A stretch of DNA of 64,000 bases from Betaproteobacteria bacterium HGW-Betaproteobacteria-1 (GCA_002842435.1 PHCX01000008.1:62001-126000), one strand, 5' to 3'. Shown: positions 50,643-60,093, counted from the first letter of the stretch. The notes: generated from the sequence alone by a model not told the origin. A program made the numbers and translations.

Positions 50643-52780
50643 TGCTTTTGCTCCATTTTCTTACCTGCTACCGGCAAAATAATGGTGACACAAGCGCCAC
50701 CACCTTCACCATTTTCAATCCTGATCGTTCCTTTGTGTTCATCGACGATCTTTTTCACAATTGCCAAACCCAAGCCAGTTCCGTGCCGCTTTGTTGTGAT
50801 GTAGGGTTCAAACACGCGCGCCATCATCTCCGGTGGAAAACCATCGCCATTATCGCTAATGGTGAGATGGATATTTTCACCATGGCTGGCGGTACTCAGC
50901 ACAATGACCGGCTGTGGATTGCCTTCCAGCGCATCCTGCGCGTTCTGCAGCAGATTGTGCAGCACCTGCCGCAGCATGGTGACATCGCCTTGCACCAGCG
51001 CCCTGGTCTTGCTCAACTTGACTTCGATGGCAATACGCGCCGGTTCATAAAGGGCCATCACATCCTCGATCAGGCGGTTGATGTCGACCTCACTCAGATT
51101 GAGTGCAGGTGCCCGCGCGTATTCACTGAACTCATTGACCATGGTCTTCATGGCGCCGACCTGACTGACGATAGTATTCGTGGCGCGTGCCAGCAAGCCT
51201 GCATCTTCCTCATTAAGCTTGCTGGCAAGTTTGCGCTCCAGGCGTTCAGCCGAAAGCTGGATCGGCGTCAGCGGGTTCTTGATCTCGTGTGCCAGCCGTC
51301 GCGCCACTTCGCCCCATGCCGCATCGCGCTGCGCCTGCACCATGGTTGTCATGTCGTCGAACACGACGACATAGCCATCTGTCCCGTTCGGCAATTTGGT
51401 GCCGCGCAGCAGGATAATCTGCTTGCCATTCGACCCCGAAATCTCCAGCTGCGCCTTCAATTCAGTCTGCAACTCGGCCTGATCCTGATGAAAATGCTGC
51501 AGTACCGCCGTGACAAACGGTTCCAGTGTCGGCTGCTGTTCAGCCAGCCGACTCAGTGGCTGATTCACCAGCTCAGCCAGGTTCACGCCCAGAATGCTGT
51601 TGGCGGCGAGATTATACGTCCGCAATTGTGCCTGCTCGTCCAGCGCCAGCACGCCGGAAGAAAGGTGCGCCAGTATGGTTTCCAGATATCCACGCGCCGC
51701 TTCCACCCGGTTGCGGTTGCGTTCCGCCGCCTGTGTCGCCTCACCCAATTGGCGCGTCATGCTGTTGAAGGACTGCACGAGGATACCCAGTTCATCCTTG
51801 CCGTGCGCCGGCAGCATGGTGCTGTAATCGCCGCGTGCGATGGCGCGCGTACCTTCCGCCAGCACGCCCAGCGGCGCCGACAGACGACGGCTCAATACCA
51901 GCGCGATGGCCACGGCCGAGAGCATGGCCAGCATCAGCACCAGCGTCAGTGTCAGCGAGAACACCTGCTTCAGCGATTCGCGGCTGAAGGAAAGCTCCTG
52001 ATAATCCTGATAAACCTCCTGCACCGATTCCGCTGCCAGCGACAGCACCCGCGGCACCGGCTGCAGCAGCTGCAAAATGCGCGTCTCGCCCGCCATGTCC
52101 TGCATGGCCACCGGTGCCAACACGCGCAGATAGAGTCCCTTGTCCGGTATCGGCTCTATCGTGCCGTAGACATGGCTGCGCGCCTGACGCAATTGTGCCA
52201 GGCTGGGCAACTCCGGCAGGAAACTGGAGGGATCGTCACTGGAAAACGCCAAAATGCGACCCTGCATGGTGAGCAACACGGCGTCCTGCACCCCGCTCTT
52301 CTCGCGCAGGTCGTTCAACAAAGCGAAATGCGTGCTGCCGGGCTGGTAAGCCAGTCCGAGCGCGATGTTCTGGCTCTTTTCCTCCAGATCGTCGAGCATG
52401 ATGTCCAACGTGCTTTGCCCCAGACGCAAGCCGCTGTCGAGCGCCGCCTCCACTTTGACATTGAACCAGGACTCGATCGACCGCGTAAGGAAATTGACCG
52501 ACACCGCATAGACCAGCATACCGGGAATAATCGCCATCAAGGCGAAGGCACCGAGCAGGCGCAGGCTCAGACGGCTGCCCATGACACCGCGGCGCATCTG
52601 CTGATAGAGCTTCCAGAGCTGGATGCCGATCAACACTATGAGCAGCGCTGCGATCAGGATATTCAGCGCCAGCAACAGGGTGTAATCGGCACCGCCGCCT
52701 GCAGTATTGCCGCTGGCTCGTGACAGCAGATACAGCAGCAGTACACCCAGAGCCGCACAGATGAAGATGATGTATTTCAT
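50639..52780 (-). CDS. ntrY: NtrY-type sensor histidine kinase
   Basis: Membrane kinase of 713 aa. N-terminal helices (YIIFICAALGVLLLYLLS, LLLALNILIAALLIVLIGIQL, LLGAFALMAIIPGMLVYAVSV) are followed by a periplasmic or sensory loop, another helix (VFSLTLTLVLMLAMLSAVAIAL) and a HAMP domain. A PAS domain (VLALDEQAQLRTYNLAANSILG) precedes the HisKA H-box HEIKNPLTPIQLSAERLE. The ATPase has NLLQNAQDAL, ISDNGDGFP and GTGLGLAIVKKI. It is the partner of the NtrX-like regulator. The pair lies downstream of rsmB and DUF4390, a standard betaproteobacterial order. Confidence 0.92.
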   Translation of the reverse strand: MKYIIFICAALGVLLLYLLSRASGNTAGGGADYTLLLALNILIAALLIVLIGIQLWKLYQQMRRGVMGSRLSLRLLGAFALMAIIPGMLVYAVSVNFLTRSIESWFNVKVEAALDSGLRLGQSTLDIMLDDLEEKSQNIALGLAYQPGSTHFALLNDLREKSGVQDAVLLTMQGRILAFSSDDPSSFLPELPSLAQLRQARSHVYGTIEPIPDKGLYLRVLAPVAMQDMAGETRILQLLQPVPRVLSLAAESVQEVYQDYQELSFSRESLKQVFSLTLTLVLMLAMLSAVAIALVLSRRLSAPLGVLAEGTRAIARGDYSTMLPAHGKDELGILVQSFNSMTRQLGEATQAAERNRNRVEAARGYLETILAHLSSGVLALDEQAQLRTYNLAANSILGVNLAELVNQPLSRLAEQQPTLEPFVTAVLQHFHQDQAELQTELKAQLEISGSNGKQIILLRGTKLPNGTDGYVVVFDDMTTMVQAQRDAAWGEVARRLAHEIKNPLTPIQLSAERLERKLASKLNEEDAGLLARATNTIVSQVGAMKTMVNEFSEYARAPALNLSEVDINRLIEDVMALYEPARIAIEVKLSKTRALVQGDVTMLRQVLHNLLQNAQDALEGNPQPVIVLSTASHGENIHLTISDNGDGFPPEMMARVFEPYITTKRHGTGLGLAIVKKIVDEHKGTIRIENGEGGGACVTIILPVAGKKMEQKQ

Positions 52781-52786
52781 ACCGGC

Positions 52787-53371
52787 TTATGGCGCTAATG
52801 CAGGTTCCCAGCGATAACGCTGGGATATCATGTTCCATGGTTCGGAGCCGAGTGCTTCCACCTGTATCGGCTTGGGCAGTTTGGACTGGTCGAGCCGCAC
52901 CCTCAAGCCAGCGTAATATGTTTCGCCCGGCTCCAGCAGCCGCTTGTCGAACATGGGCCATCCGCGCAGGCGCACGAATTCGGCGATGGCTTCTGCCAGT
53001 GTGGCGTAAGACTGCTGATGTTTGTTGCGATTGATCAGATACTGGCGGGAGAGTGCGTGGTAACTGAGCGAGACATTGTTGCTGACAGTGATGATTTCCT
53101 TGTCGAACCAGTATTCGCGCGGCGTCGTCAGCTGGAATTCAACCAGAAAGCTGAGCGGAACACCCTTGCCGAGGGCATCTTCCACCTGTTCGCTCAGGTT
53201 CAATTCGAGGTCGGCATTCAACAGATATTGCTCACCACTGGCAACCAGTTCAGCCTGTGTGATAATCAGGCGACTATCGGCGGCCGAGGCAGCCGTCACC
53301 AGAAATAATAAACACAAAAAGATGACAGTTAGATTAGTCTTTTTGTAATAGCGCGTAAAAGAAGCCGTCAT
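52787..53371 (-). CDS. DUF4390 domain-containing exported protein
   Basis: Protein of 194 aa from the ATG at 53371. A signal or anchor (TVIFLCLLFLVTAASAADSR) is followed by the DUF4390 domain: LLNADLELNLSEQVEDALGK, SFLVEFQLTTPREYWFDKEI and SLSYHALSRQYLINRNKHQQ, with LRGWPMFDKRLLEPGETYYA near the end. Function unknown, but the gene is almost always between rsmB and ntrY, so it may modulate the sensor. The start overlaps the rsmB end by about 38 bp. Confidence 0.87.
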   Translation of the reverse strand: MTASFTRYYKKTNLTVIFLCLLFLVTAASAADSRLIITQAELVASGEQYLLNADLELNLSEQVEDALGKGVPLSFLVEFQLTTPREYWFDKEIITVSNNVSLSYHALSRQYLINRNKHQQSYATLAEAIAEFVRLRGWPMFDKRLLEPGETYYAGLRVRLDQSKLPKPIQVEALGSEPWNMISQRYRWEPALAP

Positions 53372-54599
53372 GTTGTGCACAGGGTATAAGCTGCCCATCT
53401 TGAGGATGCTTCAGCACCAGCTGGGTGGCATCCTGATTTTGCTCCAGAAATTGATCGATTTGACCTTGATTTTCCTCATGAAAAATCGAACACGTCGCGT
53501 AGAGCAATTTACCACCCTTTGCCAATAGCTGCCACAAACTACGCAAAATCGCAGCCTGTTGTACAGCGAATGCCTGCACATCTTCCTCGCGCCGCAGCCA
53601 TTTGATATCCACATGCCGGCGCACGATGCCCGATGCCGTGCAAGGTACATCCGCCAGGATACGGTCGAACGCCACACCATCCCACCAGCTTGCAGCGTCG
53701 GCTGCATCGCCGGCCTTTAGTCTGGCACGCAACTGCAGTCGATCCAGATTGCTCTGCACGCGCTGCAAACGCTCCGCGTCATGGTCGAGTGCCAGCATCT
53801 CCACATCCGCCAGTTCCAGTATATGACTGGTCTTGCCGCCGGGGGCGCAACAGGCATCGAGCACGCGCATGCCGGCTTGCGCATCCAGCAGTTCCGCTGC
53901 GAACTGCGCGCCATAATCCTGCACCGAAACCACACCCTCCTGAAATCCGGGCAACTGATCGACGGGCACCGGCTTGTTCAGGATTACGGCCTGATGTCCG
54001 ATGAGCTCATGTGCGATCTGCAGTTGGTTCAAGGCCGCGCTGTAATCCTGCGGCGTGGTCTTTTTGAGGTTGATGCGCAATGACATCGGCGGATGCGTAT
54101 TACCCGCCTCGAGGATGGATTGCCACGCTTGCGGATATTGCACCTTGAGTTTGTCTATCCACCATTGCGGATATGAGTACGTGGCGACTTCATTCTGCAC
54201 ATCGGTTTTTGCCAGGGCTTCGGCACGGCGCAAATAGTTACGCAACACGGCATTGACCAGCCCCTTGGCCCAGCGCTGCCTGAAACCGGCAGCCGCCTCG
54301 ACCGCCTGGTTGACGACAGTGTGAACGCTCGCTTTGTCATAAAGCAACTGATATAGCGCTACCAACAGCAAGTGATGCACGCCTTCATGGGTCAGCGGTT
54401 TTTCCAGCAACTGTTCCAGCACTGATTCGATACGACCATAGAAGCGCAGCGTACCGTAGCTCAGGTCCTGGGCAACTGCACGTTGCTGCGGTGTGATGTT
54501 GGGGTGGGAGCGGAACAGCAGTTCCAGCACGCCGGTCAGATTACGCCCGGCCAGCACCTGGCCGACTGCATCCGCTGCCAATCGTTGAGCGATACGCAA
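53334..54599 (-). CDS. rsmB: 16S rRNA (cytosine967-C5)-methyltransferase RsmB
   Basis: Protein of 421 aa with an N-terminal NusB-like RNA-binding domain (NLTGVLELLFRSHPNITPQQ, then LLLVALYQLLYDKASVHTVV) and a C-terminal methyltransferase. The SAM motif is DACCAPGGKTSHILEL, the catalytic cysteine is in DVPCTASGIVRRHVDIKW, and YATCSIFHEENQ holds the second cysteine. It starts with TTG (54599), for which GAGG sits 9 bases upstream inside a small ORF linked to fmt. The paralog at 848-2293 lacks the same N-terminal layout. Confidence 0.95.
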   Translation of the reverse strand: MRIAQRLAADAVGQVLAGRNLTGVLELLFRSHPNITPQQRAVAQDLSYGTLRFYGRIESVLEQLLEKPLTHEGVHHLLLVALYQLLYDKASVHTVVNQAVEAAAGFRQRWAKGLVNAVLRNYLRRAEALAKTDVQNEVATYSYPQWWIDKLKVQYPQAWQSILEAGNTHPPMSLRINLKKTTPQDYSAALNQLQIAHELIGHQAVILNKPVPVDQLPGFQEGVVSVQDYGAQFAAELLDAQAGMRVLDACCAPGGKTSHILELADVEMLALDHDAERLQRVQSNLDRLQLRARLKAGDAADAASWWDGVAFDRILADVPCTASGIVRRHVDIKWLRREEDVQAFAVQQAAILRSLWQLLAKGGKLLYATCSIFHEENQGQIDQFLEQNQDATQLVLKHPQDGQLIPCAQHDGFFYALLQKD

Positions 54600-54600
54600 C

Positions 54601-54669
54601 TTAACGGGCCTCAGTCAACAACATGCCAGTGCTGCCAGACGTCGTGGAGGTAACTTGTGTAGTCATCAT
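54601..54669 (-). CDS. 22-codon ORF bridging fmt and rsmB
   Basis: The stop of fmt and the start of this ORF share a base (TGATG), and its TAA ends one base before the rsmB TTG start. It encodes MMTTQVTSTTSGSTGMLLTE and two more residues, rich in threonine. Such tight linkage suggests that ribosomes pass from fmt to rsmB through it, so it may be a coupling device rather than a functional peptide. No homolog is recognised. Confidence 0.4.
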   Translation of the reverse strand: MMTTQVTSTTSGSTGMLLTEAR

Positions 54670-55607
54670 CAGGCCGCCTTGCTCTCGCCGAAAGCTTGCC
54701 CGGCTTTCAGTTGATGCCCCTGGAGAAAATCCTTTGCCGTAAGCCGTTTGCCGCCCGGCATCTGCAATTCCTCAATCCGCAGAATACCTTTTCCGCAACC
54801 AACCTGGATGCCATCCGTGACATCGACAATCTTTCCGGCTTCGGCCTGTCCCGGCAGTTCGGTAGCCATCCAGATGCGGCAGACCTCGCCATTCAGCATG
54901 GTATGAGCGACCGGGAAAGGATTGAAGGCGCGCACCTGACGCGATAACTCCTGTGCCGGCCGCTGCCAATCGATGGCGGCTTCGGACTTTTCCAGCTTGT
55001 GCGCATAAGTCACCAGTGACTCGTCCTGCGGAGTCGCGGCAAGTTTGCCTTCCTGCTCCAGTTGCTGCATGGCCTCGACCATCAGTCTGGCGCCGATGTT
55101 TGACAGACCATCATGCAAGGTCTGCGCAGTATCGCGTGCAGTGATCGGCAACACGCCACGACTGACCATTGCACCGGCATCCAGCGCCGGCACCACTTCC
55201 ATGATGGTCACGCCGGTTTCGCTGTCGCCGGCCAGCAGAGCACGCTGTATCGGCGCAGCACCGCGCCAGCGCGGCAACAATGAAGCATGGATGTTGTAGC
55301 AGCCGTAACGCGGCATGTTGAGTACGACGGTCGGAATGATCAGGCCATAGGCCGCCACGATCATCACATCGGCGTTTTCAGCAGCGATGCGTGCCTGCAC
55401 ATCGGCATCCTTCAGGGTTTCCGGCTGGAACACCTCAATACCTCTGGCAACAGCAAGCTGCTTGACCGGACTGGCCTTCAGTTTCATACCGCGGCCGGAA
55501 GGACGGTCCGGCTGCGTCAATACCAGCGAGACCTGATGTCCTGCATCAATCAGCGCCTGCAAGGCAGGCACGGCGAATTCCGGTGTTCCGGCAAAAATGA
55601 TTTTCAT
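54669..55607 (-). CDS. fmt: Methionyl-tRNA formyltransferase
   Basis: Adds the formyl group from 10-formyl-THF to initiator methionyl-tRNA. The 312-aa protein starts MKIIFAGTPEFAVPALQALI. It has the hydrolase-fold signature NIHASLLPRWRGAAPIQRAL with catalytic Asn and His, and AGDSETGVTIMEV. The C-terminal OB-like tRNA-binding domain (RAFNPFPVAHTMLNGEVCRI) is complete. It follows def after 24 bp, the classical def-fmt pair. Confidence 0.96.
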   Translation of the reverse strand: MKIIFAGTPEFAVPALQALIDAGHQVSLVLTQPDRPSGRGMKLKASPVKQLAVARGIEVFQPETLKDADVQARIAAENADVMIVAAYGLIIPTVVLNMPRYGCYNIHASLLPRWRGAAPIQRALLAGDSETGVTIMEVVPALDAGAMVSRGVLPITARDTAQTLHDGLSNIGARLMVEAMQQLEQEGKLAATPQDESLVTYAHKLEKSEAAIDWQRPAQELSRQVRAFNPFPVAHTMLNGEVCRIWMATELPGQAEAGKIVDVTDGIQVGCGKGILRIEELQMPGGKRLTAKDFLQGHQLKAGQAFGESKAA

Positions 55608-55631
55608 AGAATGGCTTTATAGCGTGACAGG

Positions 55632-56135
55632 TCAGACGTGCTCACGCTGACGTTTCTTCATCTTGTTCTTGATGCGGATCTGCTTGAGTTGCGAAAGATA
55701 ATCGACAAACACCTTGCCCAGCAGGTGATCCATCTCATGCTGGATGCAGACAGCCAGCAAGCCTTCGGCTTCCAGCGTGAAAGGCTTGCCGTTGCGATCC
55801 AATGCCTCGACCGTGATTTTTTCCGCCCGCGTCACCGTGTCATAAATACCTGGCACCGACAAACAGCCTTCTTCATAATCCTGCGAACCGGTTTTGCTGA
55901 CCAGTTTCGGGTTGATGAAGACCTGCAGATTCTGCTTGTCTTCGCTGATATCGATGACGATGACCTGCTGGTGCACATCGACCTGAGTCGCTGCAAGGCC
56001 GATGCCGGGCGCGGCATACATGGTCTCCGCCATGTCGTCGATCAGACGGCGGATAGTGGCATCGACCTCTTTCACAGGCTTGGCGACGGTATAAAGCCGC
56101 GGGTCGGGGTAATTCAAGATGTCTAAAATTGCCAT
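55632..56135 (-). CDS. def: Peptide deformylase
   Basis: Metal-dependent hydrolase of 167 aa that removes the formyl group from new proteins. The start [20 protein letters not shown] at 56135 is canonical. Motif 1 is [10 protein letters not shown], motif 2 EGCLSVPG with the metal-ligand cysteine, and motif 3 [12 protein letters not shown] with two metal-ligand histidines. The frame is open further upstream, but that part overlaps the divergent promoter region and has no homology. It is the first gene of the def-fmt-rsmB-DUF4390-ntrYX transcript. Confidence 0.96.
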   Translation of the reverse strand: MAILDILNYPDPRLYTVAKPVKEVDATIRRLIDDMAETMYAAPGIGLAATQVDVHQQVIVIDISEDKQNLQVFINPKLVSKTGSQDYEEGCLSVPGIYDTVTRAEKITVEALDRNGKPFTLEAEGLLAVCIQHEMDHLLGKVFVDYLSQLKQIRIKNKMKKRQREHV

Positions 56136-56251
56136 AAAAGCTTGATTGTTGAATGAATTACATGCAGAATTTAATGCAACTTCGCGGGAGTTCCATCCGC
56201 TTTCAGATGTTCGCACATCTTGTGCATTCAAATACTGAGGCTAAAAAAATT

Positions 56252-57304
56252 ATGTACAGACACATTATAACGCTGCTCTTGCTTGCTTGTGCGGCAATGA
56301 ATGCTGTAGCGCAGGATGTGCAACTCCAGCCCGATCATCCGGACCGCCATGTCGTCGTCAAGGGCGACACCTTGTGGGACATTTCTGCCAAATTCCTCAA
56401 GGATCCATGGCTCTGGCCCAAGGTCTGGAAGATGAACCGCGAACAGATCAAGAATCCGCATCTGATCTATCCAGGTGATGTGGTCGTACTCGACCTCAGC
56501 GGCGGCGATCCGCGACTGCGCCTGCTGCGCGAGACCGTGACACTGGAACCCGGCATTCGCATCGATGCGCTGGAAAAAGAGGCCGTAGCCACCATCGCGC
56601 CCAACATCATCGAACCTTTCCTCAGCCAGCCACTGATCATCGAGAACGACGAGCTGGACAATGCACCGGCCATCGTCGGCGCCCAGGAGAACCGGGTGGT
56701 ACTGAGCCAGGGCGTGCGCATCTATATCGATGAGATCCAAGAAGAACAAGGGCGCTTCTGGAATGTTTACCGCACCGGCAAGGTCTTCACCGACCCGGTC
56801 ACCAAGGAAGTTCTGGGCACTGAAGCCGTCCACCTCGGCACCGCCAACATCACCCGTTACGGCGCACCGGCCACTGCTGAAATCGCCAAGGCCAATCAGG
56901 AAATCTTCAAGGGTGACAAACTGGTGGTCGCTCCTGATGAGCTGAGCAAGAGCTTCGTGCCACGCGCACCGGACAGCGAAATTCAGGGTCAGATTCTTTC
57001 CATCTACGGTTCGGTCAACGAAGCCGGCCGCAATTCCATTGTCAGCATCAACCGCGGCAGCAATGAAGGCATGGAGCCCGGTCATGTACTGGCGATCTAT
57101 CGCGAAGGCAACCTAGTGAAGAACCCGGGCTATCAGAAAGCCAAGGATGAAGACGACAAAACAACAGTACCCGAAAATATCAAGCTGCCTAACGAACGTG
57201 TCGGTCTGCTGATGGTATTCCGTACTTTCGATCGCATTTCCTACGGCCTCATCATGCAGGCTTCCGAACCGGTCAACGCACTGGATATCGTACAGACACC
57301 CTGA
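56252..57304 (+). CDS. LysM domain-containing exported protein
   Basis: Protein of 350 aa with a signal peptide (HIITLLLLACAAMNAVAQDV). One LysM domain follows (HVVVKGDTLWDISAKFLKDP, then IKNPHLIYPGDVVVLDL), which binds peptidoglycan. The remaining 270 residues include repeated beta-rich stretches such as QGQILSIYGSVNEAGRNSIV and GSNEGMEPGHVLAIYREG. Its place upstream of dprA and divergent from def is conserved in betaproteobacteria. Function is not established. The next gene starts 2 bp after its stop. Confidence 0.9.
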   Translation: MYRHIITLLLLACAAMNAVAQDVQLQPDHPDRHVVVKGDTLWDISAKFLKDPWLWPKVWKMNREQIKNPHLIYPGDVVVLDLSGGDPRLRLLRETVTLEPGIRIDALEKEAVATIAPNIIEPFLSQPLIIENDELDNAPAIVGAQENRVVLSQGVRIYIDEIQEEQGRFWNVYRTGKVFTDPVTKEVLGTEAVHLGTANITRYGAPATAEIAKANQEIFKGDKLVVAPDELSKSFVPRAPDSEIQGQILSIYGSVNEAGRNSIVSINRGSNEGMEPGHVLAIYREGNLVKNPGYQKAKDEDDKTTVPENIKLPNERVGLLMVFRTFDRISYGLIMQASEPVNALDIVQTP

Positions 57305-57306
57305 TC

Positions 57307-58398
57307 ATGCAACTGGATGACAGCGCCAGGCAAGAGCTGGCGCTATGGGTAGCGCTATGCAACATCCACGGCCTCGGCAATCAGGGCGTTTGCCAGTTGC
57401 TCAAGGCCTTTGGCGAACCCAAATCCGTATTCGACGCCCCCTATTCCCAGCTGCGGCAGATCGTCGCCGATAAAATCGCGGAAACCATCAGTGCCGGTCC
57501 GGATGTTTCCTCAACGGAATCCACGCTCGACTGGCTGGCGTCTGAACAGAATCACCTGATTACCCTTGCCGACACGGATTATCCGAAAGCACTGTTGGAG
57601 ATCCCGGACCCGCCACCGCTGCTCTACGCCAAAGGTCAAAAGAAATGGCTCAACACGCCCGGCATTGCCGTCGTCGGCAGCCGCAACGCCAGCCCGCAGG
57701 GAGAAAAGAATGCCGAAGACTTCTCACAAGCACTGGCCAATCATGGTTACACCATCATCAGCGGCATGGCGCTTGGCATTGACGGTGCTGCGCATCGCGG
57801 TGCCCTGAAGGCGACCGGCGCGACCATTGCCGTCGTCGGCACCGGTCTTGATATCGTCTACCCATCACGGCATCGCGAGCTTGCCCATCAGATTGCCGAA
57901 CAAGGCCTGATACTTTCTGAATTCCCGCTGGGTACGCCATCCAAAGCGCAGAATTTTCCGCGCCGGAACCGTATCATCAGCGGCCTGGCCACGGGCTGCC
58001 TAGTGGTCGAAGCCAATGTCCAGAGCGGTTCTCTGATTACCGCCCGTCTCGCCGCCGAACAGGGCCGCGAGGTTTTTGCCATCCCCGGCTCCATCCATTC
58101 GCCGGTTTCCAAGGGCTGCCACCAACTGATCAAACAGGGTGCCAAACTGGTCGACAACATACAAGATATTGTGGATGAGCTCGGCACAATCACTAGAAAA
58201 AATATTTTCACAGAATTGCAAACTCTTCCGGAAGCCAATCCCCTATTGGATTCCATGGGATTCGAGCCGGTCACGATGGAAGTGCTGCTGGAGCGCAGCG
58301 GCTTGACGAGCGATAACCTTTCGGCCATGCTGTTGATGCTGGAACTCGAAAGCAGGGTTGCATCGCTACCGGGGGGTCGATACCAGCGTCTCACCTGA
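57307..58398 (+). CDS. dprA: DNA-processing protein DprA
   Basis: DprA binds incoming single-stranded DNA and loads RecA during natural transformation. The 363-aa protein has an N-terminal SAM-like domain (ALCNIHGLGNQGVCQLLKAF). The Rossmann-like core is AVVGSRNASPQGEKNAEDFS, MALGIDGAAHRGALKATGA and AVVGTGLDIVYPSRHRELA, followed by FPRRNRIISGLATGCLVVEA. A C-terminal winged helix (MEVLLERSGLTSDNLSAML) closes it. It follows the LysM gene by 2 bp and precedes smg by 27 bp. Confidence 0.95.
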   Translation: MQLDDSARQELALWVALCNIHGLGNQGVCQLLKAFGEPKSVFDAPYSQLRQIVADKIAETISAGPDVSSTESTLDWLASEQNHLITLADTDYPKALLEIPDPPPLLYAKGQKKWLNTPGIAVVGSRNASPQGEKNAEDFSQALANHGYTIISGMALGIDGAAHRGALKATGATIAVVGTGLDIVYPSRHRELAHQIAEQGLILSEFPLGTPSKAQNFPRRNRIISGLATGCLVVEANVQSGSLITARLAAEQGREVFAIPGSIHSPVSKGCHQLIKQGAKLVDNIQDIVDELGTITRKNIFTELQTLPEANPLLDSMGFEPVTMEVLLERSGLTSDNLSAMLLMLELESRVASLPGGRYQRLT

Positions 58399-58425
58399 TT
58401 CCGCTTTCATCATTTGGGGGAATAT

Positions 58426-58881
58426 ATGTTCGAAGTCCTGGTCTACATGTTCGAAAATTACTTTGAAGCAAATATCCGTCCCGACCAGAATACACTCGCC
58501 AATGAACTCTTCGCAGCAGGCTTCGACCAGGAAGATATCAACGGTGCGTTCGACTGGTTTTCAAAACTCGAAGAAATGTCCAGCCTCTCTGCAACCTCTG
58601 CCACGCACAGCCTCGGCATGCGCGTCTACGGAGAGACTGAAGTCAAGAAGATCAGTTCGGAAAGCCTGAGTTTCATCATGTTTCTCGAACAAGCCAAGGT
58701 ACTGGACTCTGCCCAGCGCGAACTGGTCATTGACCGCGCCATGGCGCTATCACAACCTGAAGTCAACATCGACGAAACGCGCTGGATCGTGCTGATGGCC
58801 TTGTGGAACCAGGGCAAGGCCAATGACTACCTGTTCGTCGAGGATGCCATGTTCGGCGACAACCATCCGACCGTGCACTAA
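58426..58881 (+). CDS. smg: Smg family protein (DUF494)
   Basis: Protein of 151 aa that starts MFEVLVYMFENYFEANIRPD, the hallmark of the Smg/DUF494 family, with LANELFAAGFDQEDINGAFD and LDSAQRELVIDRAMALSQPE further on. A ribosome binding site of five G precedes the ATG at 58426. The family usually lies between dprA and topA; here the next gene is metF on the other strand. Its role is not known. Confidence 0.93.
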   Translation: MFEVLVYMFENYFEANIRPDQNTLANELFAAGFDQEDINGAFDWFSKLEEMSSLSATSATHSLGMRVYGETEVKKISSESLSFIMFLEQAKVLDSAQRELVIDRAMALSQPEVNIDETRWIVLMALWNQGKANDYLFVEDAMFGDNHPTVH

Positions 58882-58899
58882 AAGCCGGTCAGCACGGTA

Positions 58900-59668
58900 T
58901 TAGCTGGCGGGCAGGGAAAGTCTCTGCATGATGGTAGAGATGATACCTGCCTGATTCAGCGTATAGAAATGCAAGCCGGGCGCTCCGCCCGCAATCAGTC
59001 TTTCCGACAACTCCGTCACCACATCCATACCGAATGAGCGCAGCGAAGGCAGGTCATCGCCAAAATCCTGCAGGCGCAAACGCAGCCAACGTGGAATATC
59101 GGCACCGCATACCGACGAGAACCTCGCCAGCTGGGTGTAGTTGTAGATTGGCATGACGCCGGGCACGATGGGGATATTGATACCCAATGCCTGACACTGG
59201 TCGACAAACCGGAAATAGGCATCCGTATTGTAGAAATACTGCGTGATGGCGGCATCGGCTCCCGCATCCACCTTGGCTTTGAAATGCTTCAGATCAGCAC
59301 CGGCCGAGCTGGATTCAGGATGGAACTCAGGATAAGCCGCCACCTCGATCTCGAACCAGTCACCGGTCTGCTCGCGAATGAAAGCCACCAACTCAGATGT
59401 TTTTCGCCTTGTACGCCTGCAGAAGCTCAGCGATTTCCTGCTTGCTCGATGAAATACAGGAAATATGCGGCGCAGCTTCATGACCTTCGTTCTGGATCTC
59501 CAGTACTGTGTCCATGGTGCGGTCACGCGTGGAGCCACCGGCGCCGAAAGTCACGGAGAAAAATTTGGGCTGCAACTGTGCCAACTGCTTGCGCGTCTCA
59601 CGCAGCTTGGCAACACCCTCCGCCGTCTTCGGCGGGAAAAACTCGAAACTGATCACGGGATTACTCAT
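58900..59668 (-). pseudogene. metF: metF, 5,10-methylenetetrahydrofolate reductase, broken by an internal deletion and frameshift
   Basis: Two fragments of MetF in different frames. Fragment 1 (59668 to a TGA at 59393) starts MSNPVISFEFFPPKTAEGVA and ends LLQAYKAKNI. Fragment 2 resumes with SELVAFIREQTGDWFEIEVA and continues to DFHFYTLN-like GLHFYTLNQAGIISTIMQ, ending at 58900. Between them homologs have some 21-25 residues including the motif ALRGDxP, which contacts folate and flavin and is absent here. The loss is in the range of 60-75 bp and not a multiple of three. No base error could restore the missing segment, so the gene is inactive unless the assembly is wrong. Confidence 0.85.
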
Positions 59669-59684
59669 ATTGTAGTTATGGGTC

Positions 59685-60029
59685 TTATTGATTGACCGGG
59701 ATTAATGACGTCAGCAACCAGGAAATAATGCTGTAAAGAATCGCGCCAATGATGCCTGAAAGCAGCGACTGCACATGGAAACCTTCCAGCACATGCCCGA
59801 CGAAGTAGAACAGCAATCCGTTGATCACAAGGATAAACAGGCCCAGCGTCAGGACGGTGACCGGCAAGGTGAGCAGGATCAGTACCGGCCTGATCAGGAC
59901 ATTGACCAACCCGATCACGGCGGCCGCAATCAGCGCTGACATAAAACCTGAAACCTCGATTGAAGGCATCAGGTAGGCGACTGCCAGCAAAGCCAGCGCA
60001 TTCAGTATCCAAACAAGCAACAACAGCAT
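59685..60029 (-). CDS. Phage holin family (PF04020-type) membrane protein
   Basis: Protein of 114 aa with four helices (LLLLVWILNALALLAVAYLM, AAAVIGLVNVLIRPVLILLT, TVLTLGLFILVINGLLFYFVG and GIIGAILYSIISWLLTSLI). NVLIRPVLILLTLPVTVLTLG is the characteristic segment of the phage_holin_4_2 family. These chromosomal proteins are not phage-derived; they are common between ahcY and metF in betaproteobacteria, as here. AAAAGGAGAGACTGTC precedes the ATG. Function unknown. Confidence 0.87.
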   Translation of the reverse strand: MLLLLVWILNALALLAVAYLMPSIEVSGFMSALIAAAVIGLVNVLIRPVLILLTLPVTVLTLGLFILVINGLLFYFVGHVLEGFHVQSLLSGIIGAILYSIISWLLTSLIPVNQ

Positions 60030-60093
60030 GACAGTCTCTCCTTTTGATACTGCAAATCAGGCGCCTGACAGCAGGCGCCTGTTGATACAGTTT

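Noticed and set aside
50633..52723. Very long plus-strand open frame antisense to ntrY
   Set aside because: It is composed of reverse-complement high-GC codons (His/Gln/Arg rich) with no recognisable domain, while ntrY has complete kinase motifs.
59685..60029. Prophage lysis gene because of the holin family name
   Set aside because: This chromosomal family lies next to ahcY in many betaproteobacteria and no other phage gene is nearby.
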